From positions 569,708-633,707 of the forward strand of contig SJOL01006486.1 in the NCBI GenBank assembly GCA_004794785.1: a DNA stretch of 64,000 bases. The letters are read 5' to 3'. The notes under the pieces were generated by a model that saw nothing but the letters and a program-made list of their open reading frames with translations, had not been told where the DNA came from and made no database searches. The position numbers and the translations under genes were made by a program. Every line of letters starts with the position of its first letter. Position 1 is the first letter of the stretch. Of the stretch, positions 25,871 through 37,290 are shown in pieces. The DNA comes from Opisthorchis felineus (Eukaryota > Platyhelminthes > Trematoda > Opisthorchiida > Opisthorchiidae).

Positions 25871-27301
25871 GGTGAATCGATAGTAGTGCCCATTTTCAAA
25901 AGGGTACTGGCAGTGAATGTAGTAACCACAGCGGTGTCAGTTCGACTCTTTTTGTGACGAGGCTTCCGGCGTCACTGATTCTTCGTCGTCTTACGGTGGC
26001 ACGTGAAATCCTGACTCGCGAGAACCAAGCGGGATTTCGACCGGGCAGAGGCTGCGTTGACCACATCTTCACACCCCGTCAGGCGTTAGAGCAACCACAT
26101 ACGTACAGACGACCCACAATCTTGTTATTCCTTGACTTCAAGGGCGCGTTCGATTCTGTCGATTAGTCAGTGCTGTTAACTACACTTGCTCAACAGGGTA
26201 TGCCCCACAAGTTTGTGAACATAATCCGATCCCCATATCCGCATACTTCTGGGCGGGTAAGAGTGTATGGTGAGCTCTCGAAAAGCTTCCCTACAAAAAG
26301 TGGTGTCCGACAAGGATGTCCACTCTCTCCATCCCTATTCGACTTCATCATTGATGAAATAATGAGGCGAACACTGGAAGGTCTTCAAAACCCCGGTTTT
26401 CAAATCGTTGCCGGTGCGAGCCTTGTCGATCTGGAGTCGTCTTCATCTTTGAAGACCAAAGCGAAACACAGGCCCTGTTGAATAGACTGACCACCATCAT
26501 ACCATCTCTTGGCATGCGCCTTGCACCCTCAAAGTGCAAAGTCATGCTTTAGAACGTGCAGTCTCCGAACATATACCTTACAATTCAAGGAGAATCACTG
26601 GAGATTGTGGAAAATTTTACATACCTCGGTACTTGTATTAGCTCTGACGGAAATGTGTCTGATGAGGTCAGTGCAAGAATCTCAAAGGCTCGAATCACGT
26701 TTGCTAATTTGCGTCACCTGTGGCGTCAAAACGACATATCACTGGGTCGTGAGGGTCGAGTGTACCAGGCTACGGTAGGGGCTGTGTTGTTGTATGGGTG
26801 CGAGACATGGCCTCTGCGGACAGATGATGTGAGGCATCTTCAGGTTTTCGACCACCGATACCTCAGAAGCGTGACTGGTTTTGGATGGCGTCAGCGTGTT
26901 AGCAACGAGATGATTATAAAACGGGCATTTGGTTGTGCGGCAGCTACTTCAATCGGGGAAAACATTCAACAGCACCGACTACGATGGCTCGGTCTACTCG
27001 GTGCCCGGTCTGCTCGGTGCTACTCATGCCGAAACACCATCTACCGAGACTAGTGTTGTTCTCCGTGCTCCCTTCAGAATGGCGCAAACCGCGAGGTGAA
27101 CAACGCATGACTTGGCAGAAGGGCATGAAAGAGATCAAGAAGAGTTTGGGTGTTGTTGGTGTTGCACGCCTTCCAGGATGGGGTCCCCGTGACCCCGCCT
27201 GTGCTTGGCTGGAGACGTTGCAAGAAATGGCTGCCAATCGATGTCAGTGGCGTTCGTGCTGTCAGTTTCCAGATTGTCTGATTGAGCACTTGGAGGTGTA
27301 G
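25871..27301 (+). pseudogene. RTE reverse transcriptase and C-terminal region, broken
   Basis: Pieces in successive frames: IVVPIFKR (about 25,878), ENQAGFRPGRGCVDHIF (about 26,020-26,070), FLDFKGAFDSVD followed by an in-frame stop at 26,164-26,166, MPHKFVNIIRSPYPH, then SGVRQGCPLSPSLF (about 26,300-26,340). The catalytic YADD is missing: DLE is followed directly by the bases of the VFIFEDQ block, consistent with a deletion of about 13 bases near 26,436. The C-terminal part (26,556-27,053) has [14 protein letters not shown]-type [22 protein letters not shown] and LRWLGLLG, then in another frame RLPGWGPRDPACAW (about 27,165-27,210). Confidence 0.88.
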
Positions 27302-27454
27302 GCACCTCAGAATGCTTGACATGGGCCAGCACTAGGTCCCCTCTCTCACCCACTCTTTTTCTCTTCTTTTCACTCTGGGGCTTTAAATATTATTAGACGA
27401 ACCTTATGGTTGTACGGCAGTGAAGCATCAGTGTCAACACTGATTTTGCTGTCT

Positions 27455-27491
<37 letters not shown>
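27455..27491 (+). repeat. (ATG)n tail of the RTE element
   Basis: About 12 uninterrupted ATG units directly at the 3' end of the younger RTE copy. The last units merge with the target-site duplication. A much shorter CATGATGATGATC occurs at the end of the old copy (about 28,391-28,404). Confidence 0.9.
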
Positions 27492-27492
<1 letters not shown>

Positions 27493-27504
27493 CTAAATAA
27501 TTCT
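27488..27504 (+). repeat. Target-site duplication, right copy
   Basis: Exact copy of 23,659-23,675, immediately after the ATG tail of the inserted element. Confidence 0.9.
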
Positions 27505-28404
27505 CCCTCACGTTTTGGTATGCGCTTCACACCTGCAAAGTGTAAAGTGCTGCTGCAAGCTTTTGTAGGCTCGAACCCTAACCTCGTGCTTGCAAATGGG
27601 CCGTTTGAGGTAGTAGACAAATTCGTATACCTGGGCATTTGTATCATTCCTGGTGGTCTAGCCAAGAACCAGCTATCCATCCGGATTGGGAAGGCCGGAG
27701 CAGCTTTCGTGAACCTGCATCGCCGTGACGTTGGCGTGAGATCGGATTATCTCTCAAGGGTTGTCTGCAATGTTGCGATGCGCTGGATATTATTATTAGC
27801 GTCGGAAACCTGCTCGCTGCTGCACTGAGGACGTCAGAAGACTTTCAGTGTTGGAGCACCGATGTCTTCTGGTCTGGTGGGAACACCGGATCAGTAATGC
27901 TGAATTACGTCGAATGGTTTTCGGAAGAAGTAATTTGCCCGCGATAGATAAACCGATCACACTCCACAGGTTGCGCTGGCTTGGTCACGTGCTCCGTATG
28001 ACCGTTGGCCGGCTTCCTGTAAGAGCCCTTTTCGCACAACCATGTGAAGAGTGGGAACAAACCATTACCAGCAAACTCAGCTGCCCTGGTCATCGCCGTC
28101 TCCCTGGATGGGAACCCCGAGGCGGGAACATCATTGGTCAAAGACATGGTCGGGCATGGCCCAGTCATGTCCTCAATGGCGCTCATGCATCCGAGCTGTT
28201 TCCTTCAGTGCATAGCACCCCTCTCGATCTCATTAATGAAAGGTCCACTGATACCACTGTATTCACCCATCAATTATATCAGCTACCGCCTCCACTGCGT
28301 AGCTCTCTACCCCACCTTCCCAAATCATCGGCGAACGAAACTGTAGCAGCTGCAAAAAATGTACGACAAGTACGCGGTTTTTACAGCTGATCATGATGAT
28401 GATC
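27490..28404 (+). mobile_element. Old RTE LINE, 3' part of a split copy
   Basis: This continues the copy that stops at 23,675: DLNNS is followed by PSRFGMRFTPAKCKVLLQ, as expected after motif C. Then come FVYLGICIIPGGLAKNQLS, a stop near 27,828, LEHRCLLVWWEHRISNAEL, LHRLRWLGHVLRMTVGRLP and RALFAQP (about 28,020). The 3' UTR ends in CGAACGAAACTGTAGCAGCTG, a region also seen at 37,200-37,290 and 46,725-46,790, and a short ATGATGATG tail. Joining it to 21,630-23,675 gives one older, inactive element of a subfamily distinct from its guest. Confidence 0.85.
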
Positions 28405-28439
28405 TTTGGGTCTTCTCCATCCGATACAAGGCTGTGCAA

Positions 28440-28970
28440 ATAGGGATCTACGAGGTAAGCGTTCCTCTGACATATGAAGCGTAACCTACGTAACCTGACT
28501 AGCCGATCTGTCGAAGGGAATGAACTCTCCCGAAAACCATCTGCCGAACTTCAGCTTTATTGGTCTGGTGTTCCCACTCGCGCAGCGCTCCGGAGACACC
28601 GATGGTCAAACACCGAGAGCCTTAGGAAGTCTCCTACACGTAGCGCCCACGTCTCTGGACCATAAGGTAGTACAGATCGGACCGCAGCATCGTACACTCT
28701 ACTGCTAACAGTCAAGCTGACGTCGCGTTGCCGCCACAAATGTCGCAGGTAAGAAAACGCTTTCTTGGCTTTCCCAATTCGGGAAGTGATTTGTCTCTCG
28801 CCAGACGTGAGAGACTTATGCACTTGCCAAGGTAAACGAACTTATCTACTTCATCAGTTGGTTCACCCCAGAAACACGAATTTCGGGTTTTATTCCACCC
28901 AGTCTTGCAGCAGCACTTTACACTTTACAGGTTCGAGGCGAACTGAGTAGCAGAATTGTTTAGGCTACTT
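28440..28970 (-). mobile_element. RTE LINE fragment, opposite orientation
   Basis: Minus-strand reading gives a CKVLLQ-like start (about 28,920), then DEVDKFVYLGKCISL, RIGKAKKAFSYLRHLWRQRD, VSLTVSSRVYDAAVRSVLPY and LSVFDHRCLRSAARV (about 28,600). This is the segment just after the RT palm. Frames shift within it. It faces the 3' end of the old RTE copy tail to tail. Confidence 0.75.
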
Positions 28971-29119
28971 AAAATATTTTGTATTTCTAAAGGGTCCAGA
29001 GTAATCTTGTTAATTTCATTCAACGGACGATCAGTCAGCACACGTAATAATGTTAACCGCGGCCGACTCTTACGAGACGACTAGTCAGCAAAAGGAGCAT
29101 GAGCCAGCAACTTACACAA

Positions 29120-29305
29120 GCTCTCGAGATGCACTGGGATAGGTCGCTGATTAAGGTGTGAACTTACTGACCAGAAGGTCTGTGGTTCGAACCCAACCCC
29201 GGCATCTCGACTGCTCCTGTTTGGATTCTGGCAACTTGGCGGTATCTAAGCCATCATGGTCGCTTCGGTTGGCATGGCAGTTAGGCCCCGAAAGGTTATG
29301 ACAGG
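29120..29305 (+). mobile_element. tRNA-derived SINE, copy 1
   Basis: Starts with CTCGAGATG and contains a good B-box, GTGGTTCGAACCCAA (about 29,182). Then comes a body whose GCATCTCGACTGC and GGCATGGCAGTTAGGC...CGAAAGG blocks match three minus-strand copies at 34,830, 51,705 and 57,097. The A-box region (GATTAAGGTGTGA) is worn. Pol III-transcribed, non-coding, and dependent on a partner LINE (family knowledge). Confidence 0.65.
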
Positions 29306-32300
29306 TGATTGACTGTTGTTTATCCACGTGGACCGTTTTCAGCACGGGAAACCCAGGTCGTATTTTCACACCAACACGTACAAGCGTTCCAACATTCCAA
29401 AAACGGATGGTTGTTTTCTGGTGTGTCAGCACCGTTACCATCATCAACGGAAACACATCAGTAGTACATACTGGTGCCTAACTGGCATGCGGTCTGTTAT
29501 CGCTGGTTGTTTAGCATGAACAACAGCTAGAAAACGGAACACACTGGAAGCAACGGGGCAATTCTGCCAGTAAAGTCGGACCCAGACAGCTTCATGTTCG
29601 AATACGGGCAACCAGGTATATTTTCAGATGATTACATAATTTGGTGCGAGAAGTGAAAGTGGTAAATAATTTCCCACTCGCGTGGGGTCGTAGGCACTCA
29701 ATAGAAGTGTAGAGGATGGATTACCACACTACCGACTGTCGATGTCAAGCCGTAAACAACTTCCAGGACAGAGCCTACTCCGAGACTGGAGAAATCTAAA
29801 AGCATCAGAGTGTTATTTGGTGATCATTGCTGTGTGATGCCGAAGCCGGAATCTAATAACGTATTTTTGATTACCGTGAAGGAACCTACATAAGATCGAA
29901 CCTCCTTTACCAAGTAGAAAAATCAGCTAGCGGTGGGGTGTAGTGTGACATAACATTCTTTTGAAGAAGCAGTCTGTGCATGAGATACACGTTGCCTTCA
30001 GAACTGCATCCAAGGTTATCTGAAACATAGAACAGTGACTTTTGTCGTCAGTGGAACCATATGTTGATCTCCACCACCCTGGTGCTCTGTACCAGAAGGC
30101 CCAATTCTGGGGTCTACTTTTCTTGACAGTCATGAACAACCAGCTACTCGAACACTTAACCAGTGTTTGGCGTCTAGCAGCTTGCCTAGACCGAGCGGTC
30201 AGGCCTACTCAATCCCCATTTAGTGTATGGAAGATTACGAACTGATCCTTACCTTCCAAAGCCACCAAAGCAATGAGCATCTCTGCTGGATGCCGCCTGC
30301 CCTGACTGGCACCACTAACGGCCGTTATCACAACCACAAATTAGACCGTCAACACAACCATCTTGATCGTCGCCTCTACTCTTTCCTTCGTATAAGCCGT
30401 CCATAGAACTCCTTGCTTACGAAGACAGTGTACGCATCAAATCCGATGCTGTTCAACAAAAGGCTAGACAGCCACCTTTGTGCTTTTGATGTCACAATAG
30501 CTTAGCTCCACACAACACCAGAACCATTGTTACCGCAGTGTCATGTGCCACCGTGGGACGAAAGAAGCTTCGTTTTAATGATTCCGTGCCAAACCGCAAA
30601 CCAATGCAATATATTTCAGTTCGCTGCATCACTACCTTAGGTCACCGCAACCCTTGCTTCCTGATGACCACAAACCATGTAGAGTGTCTGCCAGCCAGAG
30701 ACACAGGAACGACAGGCAGATCAAAACCATTGTGTCACTACTGCAAACTATCCATAAACGTCCAACATAGACTTATAGCAATTGACTCAACAGGCATAAC
30801 TTTGGGGTACCGCACAGGGAACGAGGACTTTCCTTTGATACAGACTATTTACCATCTTGAAGTGATTGTGTCATGCCACCTCAGCGCGCACGCATATGGC
30901 AGTGGCACAAGGCTGAGGGGCTGGTTAATACTCTTTTGGATGACTAACTCCACTTTCATCGGTTGAGTATGGGCAGGCGACAGAGTATCCATGCACACAA
31001 GGTGAACAATAGACCCTAAAACAGATGTAGTAACCATGACCATGGTGTAACGAAAAGACAGTCCAAACATAGCACCTGTTGAAATACTATGATGATGCAT
31101 AAATGAAAGAACAGTGGTCACTAGCGCTCGGACCCTCGCAAATCGAGAATTTGATTTTGTCAAAACCAGTGTCTCCTGCAACGCAAGCAGTAGATTCGAT
31201 ATGTGGAGGATTTTGCAGCGCGCTGGCACGAAATTCGCGCTACATCGCTAGGATCTGATATATATCCAGCAGCAAATCAAGCTGTTCGTCGCCGCGCTAT
31301 TCCGCGTCGGGACCGTTAGGTTGCTGCTGGTGGAAGTGGACTACTGTTGGCATCTTTCCGTCACCGAATTTCCGGGTAGTTTATTAGGACAAAATCAACA
31401 TTTTCCACTAATGGTCGTTTGCACATTCCAATAGGCATACCAATCACAAGGTCAGATAGTCATATTTTATTCCAAACTTTGACTGGCGCTCTCTGTGTCC
31501 GTTCATCGAAGTTCCGCCTCTGTATCCTTTTGGCCGCGTCCGAATACCGTCTAGCATGTCGGCGACTCACTGTCAAAGTTTCTTTGAGCGTGTGGGTGTA
31601 TTCTGCTAGTAATCTCAATAGTCGGTCAGTGTATAGAATAGAGAAACACGGAAGAAACATCGAATTCGTCCATTTGACCTACGTACCGGTGAGCCTAGGT
31701 CGCGCTGCTCGACGCTCTGTCCCGTTGTTGACTCTTTTCTGCCACAACCTTCAATAGGTTCTTTGAAAGTTCTTCCTACTGTTCCGTTTCCTTTGGGCTA
31801 GTAGGCAGTCAACTTTTAGTAGCTTGCCCAAATTGGACACAATATTCCTGTCGAAGTAACTCCCTTAGTCGGAATGAAGTTGGTCTGCGGTATATTCAGA
31901 GGCCCAAAACCAAGCATGAAATATCTATCTTCCATCCACCCCCTTTGATGGAGTATCGACAACTCACTGGATGCCAAGAGACTTGAACGATCTAACCCTA
32001 ATGTGATCTCAAGATCTCCTAACATTGCTTTGTTTGGCATAAAGTTTCCTAGGATGGTGGATTGTCACCATTTGCTGACCTACCATTGGGCTCCGGCATT
32101 TCTGGCGGTTTAGGAGCAGAGGGAGTGTGTCAGCCAAACGTATGAAGGCTGAATTTCGTTCTCTTCCGTTGTCCGTTGGAGAAACTCTCATTCGACTCAG
32201 TTTAGAGCCTCGGTTGTGATCTCAAAGTGCATAGACTGTCCTCCATTCGCTCTGACTTGAAGGTTTTGACGTGCAAGGAAGCCTGCTAGCCACGTTCCGA

Positions 32301-33500
32301 TCGCGAGTTGTGGTGCACGTATCCAACGATTCTGGAAATTTCCTCTGATAGGTGGCTTTCATTGGACGCGAGCATAGTATACATGCGAAGGTGAGGACAA
32401 CTGCCAGACTCTCGGTACACTACAAAAATGAAGTATGCCACTGCGAAATCACAGTGATTTTGACAATTGACCATCAGAAATTGGTTTGTTATATCCACTA
32501 GCCTAATCGTCGTCCAAACAGAAAGCTTGAAACCTAACTCAATGACCTAAGTCGGTGAACCTTGCAAGGATCCTACAAACTGGGCTGATGTACTTCTCCG
32601 GACAATGATTTCCATGATACTTCGGTCAACACACGTAGCTACACCCCTCAAAAGTATTCTTCATCGTTGCTGACGCTTGTACTTCACTGCCGTTCAGCCA
32701 TGCCAATTTATTTAGATCGAGTTTTATACATAATGTACGGGCACAAATGAACTGATTACATGGGATCCCATGCTATAGACCTGCCAATGCTCATTGTTTC
32801 AGGCTATTACATTTCATGTATCCACTCCTTACCATGGCTGACAACTGAAGCCGAACCCATTGGCTTGCTTTAGTGTCAGGTTTGACGGCAGAGACCTTGC
32901 AGGATGACTCCTTGGAATCAGGAAGTGAATAAAGAAGTGAGCATGGCTCCAAATTACGCGTATGTTGGTTGTGCATGATTCTGCTTGACTCGTTTTGAGG
33001 AGGCAGGTCACAGTGAACTCATTCGTACTTTATCTGGTGTTGACAATGAGAACCTGATGAAGACTAAAGTAGCATGTTCTGCGGTGAGAATTGCTTTGGA
33101 CAGGTTCTCTTTCCGTGGCATTACTGCTCTCACCCAGTCCTGAAGGGAGATCGTGCGAGCGCTATGACCATCGGTTTGTGCAACTAGATACCATCTTGGG
33201 TTCACTACCTGCCACACTGTTCCTTACTTTACAGCTATTACAGTGCCGTTCATACCAAAGTACCAAATTTGATAGGCGTGCTCATCTACACGGAGTCACC
33301 AATCGAAATGATATCGTCAATTCTTAGTAATCGTACGTCGCTCTCCGGGATCAGCAAGACATATATGAGCACAAACACAGCACTTCGCTCGACGAGGAGG
33401 ACAGTTCAGTTCTGTGACGAGTGGTAGGTACTTAATAGGTCTGATTGGATAAGCGAAGAACGATGTATGGAGTGGTAGTTGGTAGCTGGTAGTTTTCACT
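29306..33500. other. Long stretch without an assignable gene
   Basis: Moderately long open frames (30,538-30,966 plus; 31,229-30,849 minus; 31,419-31,757 plus) overlap each other on opposite strands and show no domain I recognise. No repeat shared with other parts of the window was seen. Confidence 0.4.
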
Positions 33501-33690
33501 AGAGATTTCGTCCTATTATTGAAGCCGTTCTATACTAAAAGCGGAGGAGCACTGTGCAGCTCTCCATTAGGAAGCATCAGCAGTGTGTATCTCACGCAAA
33601 TCTAGGGAGTTTCGAACCCGCGACCTTCCTGCTAGTAATCTGGAAACCTAACCGTCCGATCACGAGCAACTGATCATCAGTGTGACTAGC
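33501..33690 (-). mobile_element. SINE-like repeat with tRNA head
   Basis: On the minus strand a tRNA-like head with B-box GCGGGTTCGAAACTCC (about 33,617-33,602) is followed by a body ending GGACGAAATCTC near 33,502. The body end (on the plus strand GAGATTTCGTCCT...GAAGCC...GGAGCAC...CATCAGCAG) recurs at 40,411, 51,361, 57,700 and, reversed, at 63,640-63,800. Of these, only this copy shows a clear tRNA head. Confidence 0.5.
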
Positions 33691-34827
33691 TCGAACTTAG
33701 ACAGGATATAGTGCCGCGGTAGCCAACTCACCCCGCAGGTCAGCTAACCGGCGTTCAGCCCCAACACGGCCAAGGTTATGAGCTGTTGATGAGCTCCAGT
33801 GAGAACAAAACTCTATTTCGATTGTATCTTCTTCGTTCCTGACTAAACGGAACAATCGCTCCAGGACATGTAGAGGACTGTTCAAACGAGGGTGGTGTAG
33901 GCGCGAATTCTACTGATACCTCTACCTCTACACAACAGTTCCTGATGAGCTCCGTCGAGGTGGGATTTGGCTAACTTAAATCCCTTTAAGCGACACCTTA
34001 AATTTGTTCGAAATCCTCATTACCGACAACAAATAACGTATACTGGCATATAACCTCAAGAAAAGAACGTCCTAGTAAAGAGTGGAATGAGCGGACGGGG
34101 CTGGGAAGTTGGTGCAGAAAATCCTTATGTCCTTATAAAAATGATCAAGGAAGTATGCACCCACATCGTGAATTAAACAACATCTGAAGACGTCGCAGTA
34201 TTGCGCTATCAGCTGGAAAGACCCAGCACTCTCTGCGGATCTCACCTAACATAAATCTAGCATCCGACAAACTTTAGCTATGTAGTCCGGACAATAAGCC
34301 ACCGGAATCGGCAAGGATGTTCCAGCCACACATATGGAGGATCACGCTGGCACTGTTCAGGCCGGTGGGAAGATCTCACAGCACTTAGTTTGATTATAGC
34401 CGCCGTTACTTAACGTTGCTACATCGTGACCTGTCGCTTGCGAACCTTTCGTCAATGGTAGCTTGGGACGGAAAACGAGGTCTCTTTGATATGCACAGCA
34501 CATGTTCCAGTCACCTTATTCTGCTAATTTTTGCACTTGAAATCCTCAAGTAATCGAGTGATGTCAGCTTCCACCGTTGCCGCATCAAGTAGCACAAGAT
34601 TTTTCATTAGTAACTTTTTTGAGCGTGAGAAAACCTAGTGACTGAGTCCCGTCACCTGTTAAGCAGCATCATCTGGGTTGGGCGCTCTACTCCTTTACAA
34701 ACTGGAATGTTGATAACTTGATACTTGACTGAGTCGTGTATTGTTTATTAGCCGAGTGTGCAACAAGCGGTTGCCTCATAATTCATATACATTGACATTC
34801 AGTAGTAATAATGAGCAATAAGTAATT
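33691..34827. other. No recognisable gene
   Basis: Two loosely similar GATGAGCTCC-containing segments (about 33,785-33,815 and 33,940-33,965). Otherwise nothing identifiable. Confidence 0.4.
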
Positions 34828-34990
34828 GTAACGCTGTAACGCACTTTCGGTGCTTAGCTGCCGTGTCACCCGAGAGAGGCATGACGTCTGAGATACTTCC
34901 AGGTTCCCAATCCTAGATAGAAGCAGTCGAGATGCCGCGATCGGGCTCCAACCACGGGCCTTCCGGTTACTGAACCGTCTTGACGTCAAG
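34828..34990 (-). mobile_element. tRNA-derived SINE, copy 2
   Basis: The reverse strand carries the degenerate head GACGGTTCAGTAACCGGAAG and GTGGTTGGAGCCCG (worn B-box), then GCATCTCGACTGC and the body down to the CACCGAAAGTGCGTTAC end. It matches the copies at 51,705 and 57,097 across its length. Confidence 0.6.
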
Positions 34991-36050
34991 TAAACCGAAC
35001 TGACTTCTTGTATGCAGTACTGGGTGACTGACTGCGGAGCTACCCAAATGTTTAGCCCTACATTAAGTCCACCGAATAAACCCGCCTCGTGACAGGTATC
35101 TTTTGTTTGTTTAACTTCAGCCTGTACATATTTCAGTAAGCTTTCTAATTTAGGGTGAATGGACGATGCCTAGTTTGTGGTCCAACAACTTTAAATAGTT
35201 CCCGACTGATGGCTGGTCTTGGTAGAACGGATGTTGTGAGGATCGACCCAAACGAATGTGTAGCCTACTTACATGATTCTGAAAGCTTCTTAGGAAGGAC
35301 GAGTACAAAAGTTGAAATCCCGAGGATACACCAGGTATTCCATGTTTCGATTTCAAAACGTAGTTTCGTTGCTCGTTCGCAATCACAATGCGGTCCTCGG
35401 CTTTCTAATTCACGATCTTGTCTTCCTTACGGTGATTGCTGTGCTGGAGTAATACAACAGATTCCAAACTTGCAAGCACTATCTTCAGACTCAACTTAAA
35501 AATTCGTATCAAAGGTACTGATTGAGGTAGTGTCCCGGTTGATTCTGGATGGGGTTACTGAAACTGTGGTTGGCTGGAATATTGTGCGGATTTTCCGAAT
35601 ACCTGCGCATACTCAGTATGTATGCGCGGATCCGAATCTAGTGCCGCCGTAGATCCGCGGGGCCAAGATCGACTAGACTACACGTTATATTCAAAGTGTA
35701 TCAGATAAGGGTGCAGTTGAAAAATGAAATTCCAGTGGTCCTCAGTCATCAAGGTGCCATTCAAACCATAGAAGGCAATAAAACTGGAGTAATGTCAGGT
35801 CGCTCACCTCTAGATAGGAAAAATCAATATCAGGGTTAGACTTGATTCATGGATTTTCTGACATCCAACATAATTACAAGGAACTAGGGACCAACTTCTT
35901 TTCGCTTTCACTAGTGATACAATTACAGCCATTTCACCTCTTTTAGAACAGTGCAACATTCCAGCATTGATGCTATATTTTACTGTACATCCGGTTGACT
36001 GAGTATTATTTTGATAGTCATTTCAATGATTATCACGGTGCTATCCGTTG
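34991..36050. other. No gene; small repeat with palindromic core
   Basis: 35,581-35,650 contains TGCGCATACTCAGTATGTATGCGC (arms 35,605-35,612 and 35,620-35,627). It aligns with 40,973-41,030, which has a similar hairpin, suggesting a dispersed repeat. A 114-codon frame at 35,155-35,499 has no recognised domain and no ATG-supported gene context. Confidence 0.4.
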
Positions 36051-36072
36051 TTCCTATTTATCCACATTTTAG
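36047..36072 (+). promoter_or_regulatory. Pyrimidine-rich 3' splice signal before the asteroid ATG
   Basis: TTGTTCCTATTTATCCACATTTTAG ends 30 bases upstream of the ATG at 36,103. It could be the acceptor of a 5'-UTR intron or a spliced-leader trans-splice acceptor, which flatworms use. The two cannot be told apart from this sequence. Confidence 0.4.
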
Positions 36073-36102
36073 GATTCCTGAGCCACCTACCTATCCGTTA
36101 GG

Positions 36103-36354
36103 ATGCCAATAACAGGAATTGAGTCCATCCTATGCAGAGATTTATCTCATTTCGAGCCCGTACTCTTCCACAACAACCCAGTCGTCGTGGATGGAGGAGA
36201 TTTCGCCGAATTTTCCACTCGCGGCCCATTACTTTCGAATGTATGGGGTGGTGAATATTTATCACTTGCTGTCTCATTGACGAAACAACTAGAAGATCTA
36301 CGGAACTGCGCTATCGATCCGTTATTTATCTTCAGTGCAGAAACTGAAAGAAGG
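36103..36354 (+). CDS. Asteroid homolog, exon 1 (N-terminal XPG-like segment)
   Basis: Eighty-four codons from an ATG to a GT donor (AGG|GTGAGT at 36,355). The pattern matches asteroid/ASTE1, a relative of XPG/FEN nucleases: an M-x-I-x-G-I-x-S opening, PVVVDGGDF at residues 26-34, GGEYLSLA at 49-56, then LRNCAIDPLFIF. Residue Asp30 fits the first metal ligand of the family. The position where asteroid proteins usually have LDGG reads FSAE. The exon ends in phase 0, and the next coding block with a matching acceptor and phase begins 5.8 kb downstream. The start is chosen because it gives the family-typical N-terminus with no spare leader. The function of asteroid in animals is poorly defined (implicated in signalling in flies), so no reaction is assigned. 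Confidence 0.75.
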
Positions 36355-37029
36355 GTGAGTCTCCAACCGATGAGTTTGGATATCTGTTCAATAGGATAAG
36401 TGACTACAATGTTTTGTGTCGTTTTGCGGACTGGGACCATTCTAACGTGAGACTAACGAATATCTTCAACTGAATTTGCAGCGCAACAGGTGCCTCAGAG
36501 TTTAGTTGGTCTGATATTCAAAACACCAAGGTTTTTCTCGATGTCACTTACCAATGTGATAAAAGCTTTTCGATAGTGAGTGGGTTGTGTGCGGACATCG
36601 TTTAGTGTGTATCTTTAGCCCATCATCATCATCATCATCAGCAAATCTAGTGCAACTAGGTTATCGAGATGTCACAAATCGCATTCTGAAATATATGACC
36701 TTTAATCTGTAGTTAAATGAGTCTGATACATTTGTTCATTTTTTTATTTCAGTGGCGTTTATTCAGTCGTTGCATCTTAGGCCATTGTGGATACTGACAG
36801 AAGTATAGGTTTTAACTCTTAAGCGCTACTCGTTCTTTGGAAGCAAATTATTCATCTTTCGACACCTATAATGCTTCCAGAAAAACCTATTTTCCAATAT
36901 TCAACGTAGTGTGTGATATTGTTCTCAGTTGAATGTGCGATAGCGCCCACTTGATCTCTGTAATTTGGGGATATTCCCCATAGTTGTCAAGAGTATACGA
37001 CTACGGCGCGATTAGACCAATAATTGTCA

Positions 37030-37290
37030 ATTTTTGTCTTGATTTGTTAGACACATTGTTGCGCCCTCAATGGCGCTCGTGTATCCAAGCTATTGCCCTC
37101 AATGCATACCTCCCTTCCCAGTCCCCTCACTTAAAAGTCCACTGTCAGTCCTTTAGTTACACACCAGTTTATCAGCTCCTGCATCCAATGCGCAGCTACC
37201 TACCTCACCTCCCCAATTCATCGGTGGACGAAACTGTGGCAGCTATAACCACTGTACGACAAGTACGCGGTTCTTACAGCTTATAATGAT
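37030..37290 (+). mobile_element. RTE LINE 3' end (old subfamily)
   Basis: GGCGCTCGTGTATCCAAGCT through GACGAAACTGTGGCAGCTATA and CGACAAGTACGCGGTTCTTACAGC aligns with the 3' end of the old RTE copy at 28,180-28,400. A bare 3' fragment, as expected from a severely truncated insertion, lying in the asteroid intron. Confidence 0.75.

Larger units (their letters stand above)
23676..27489 (+). mobile_element. Younger RTE-type LINE, near full length
   Basis: A 3.8-kb element bounded by a 15-17-bp perfect target-site duplication. It contains a leader of about 440 bp, an APE-type endonuclease, a reverse transcriptase, a C-terminal domain, a short 3' UTR (27,302-27,454) and a 3' tail of about 12 ATG units (27,455-27,489). 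A short microsatellite-like tail and APE+RT layout are characteristic of the RTE clade. It inserted into an older RTE copy of a different subfamily. It is broken by frameshifts and stops and lacks its YADD box, so this copy is dead. A matching 3' end lies at 47,430-47,650. Confidence 0.9.
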
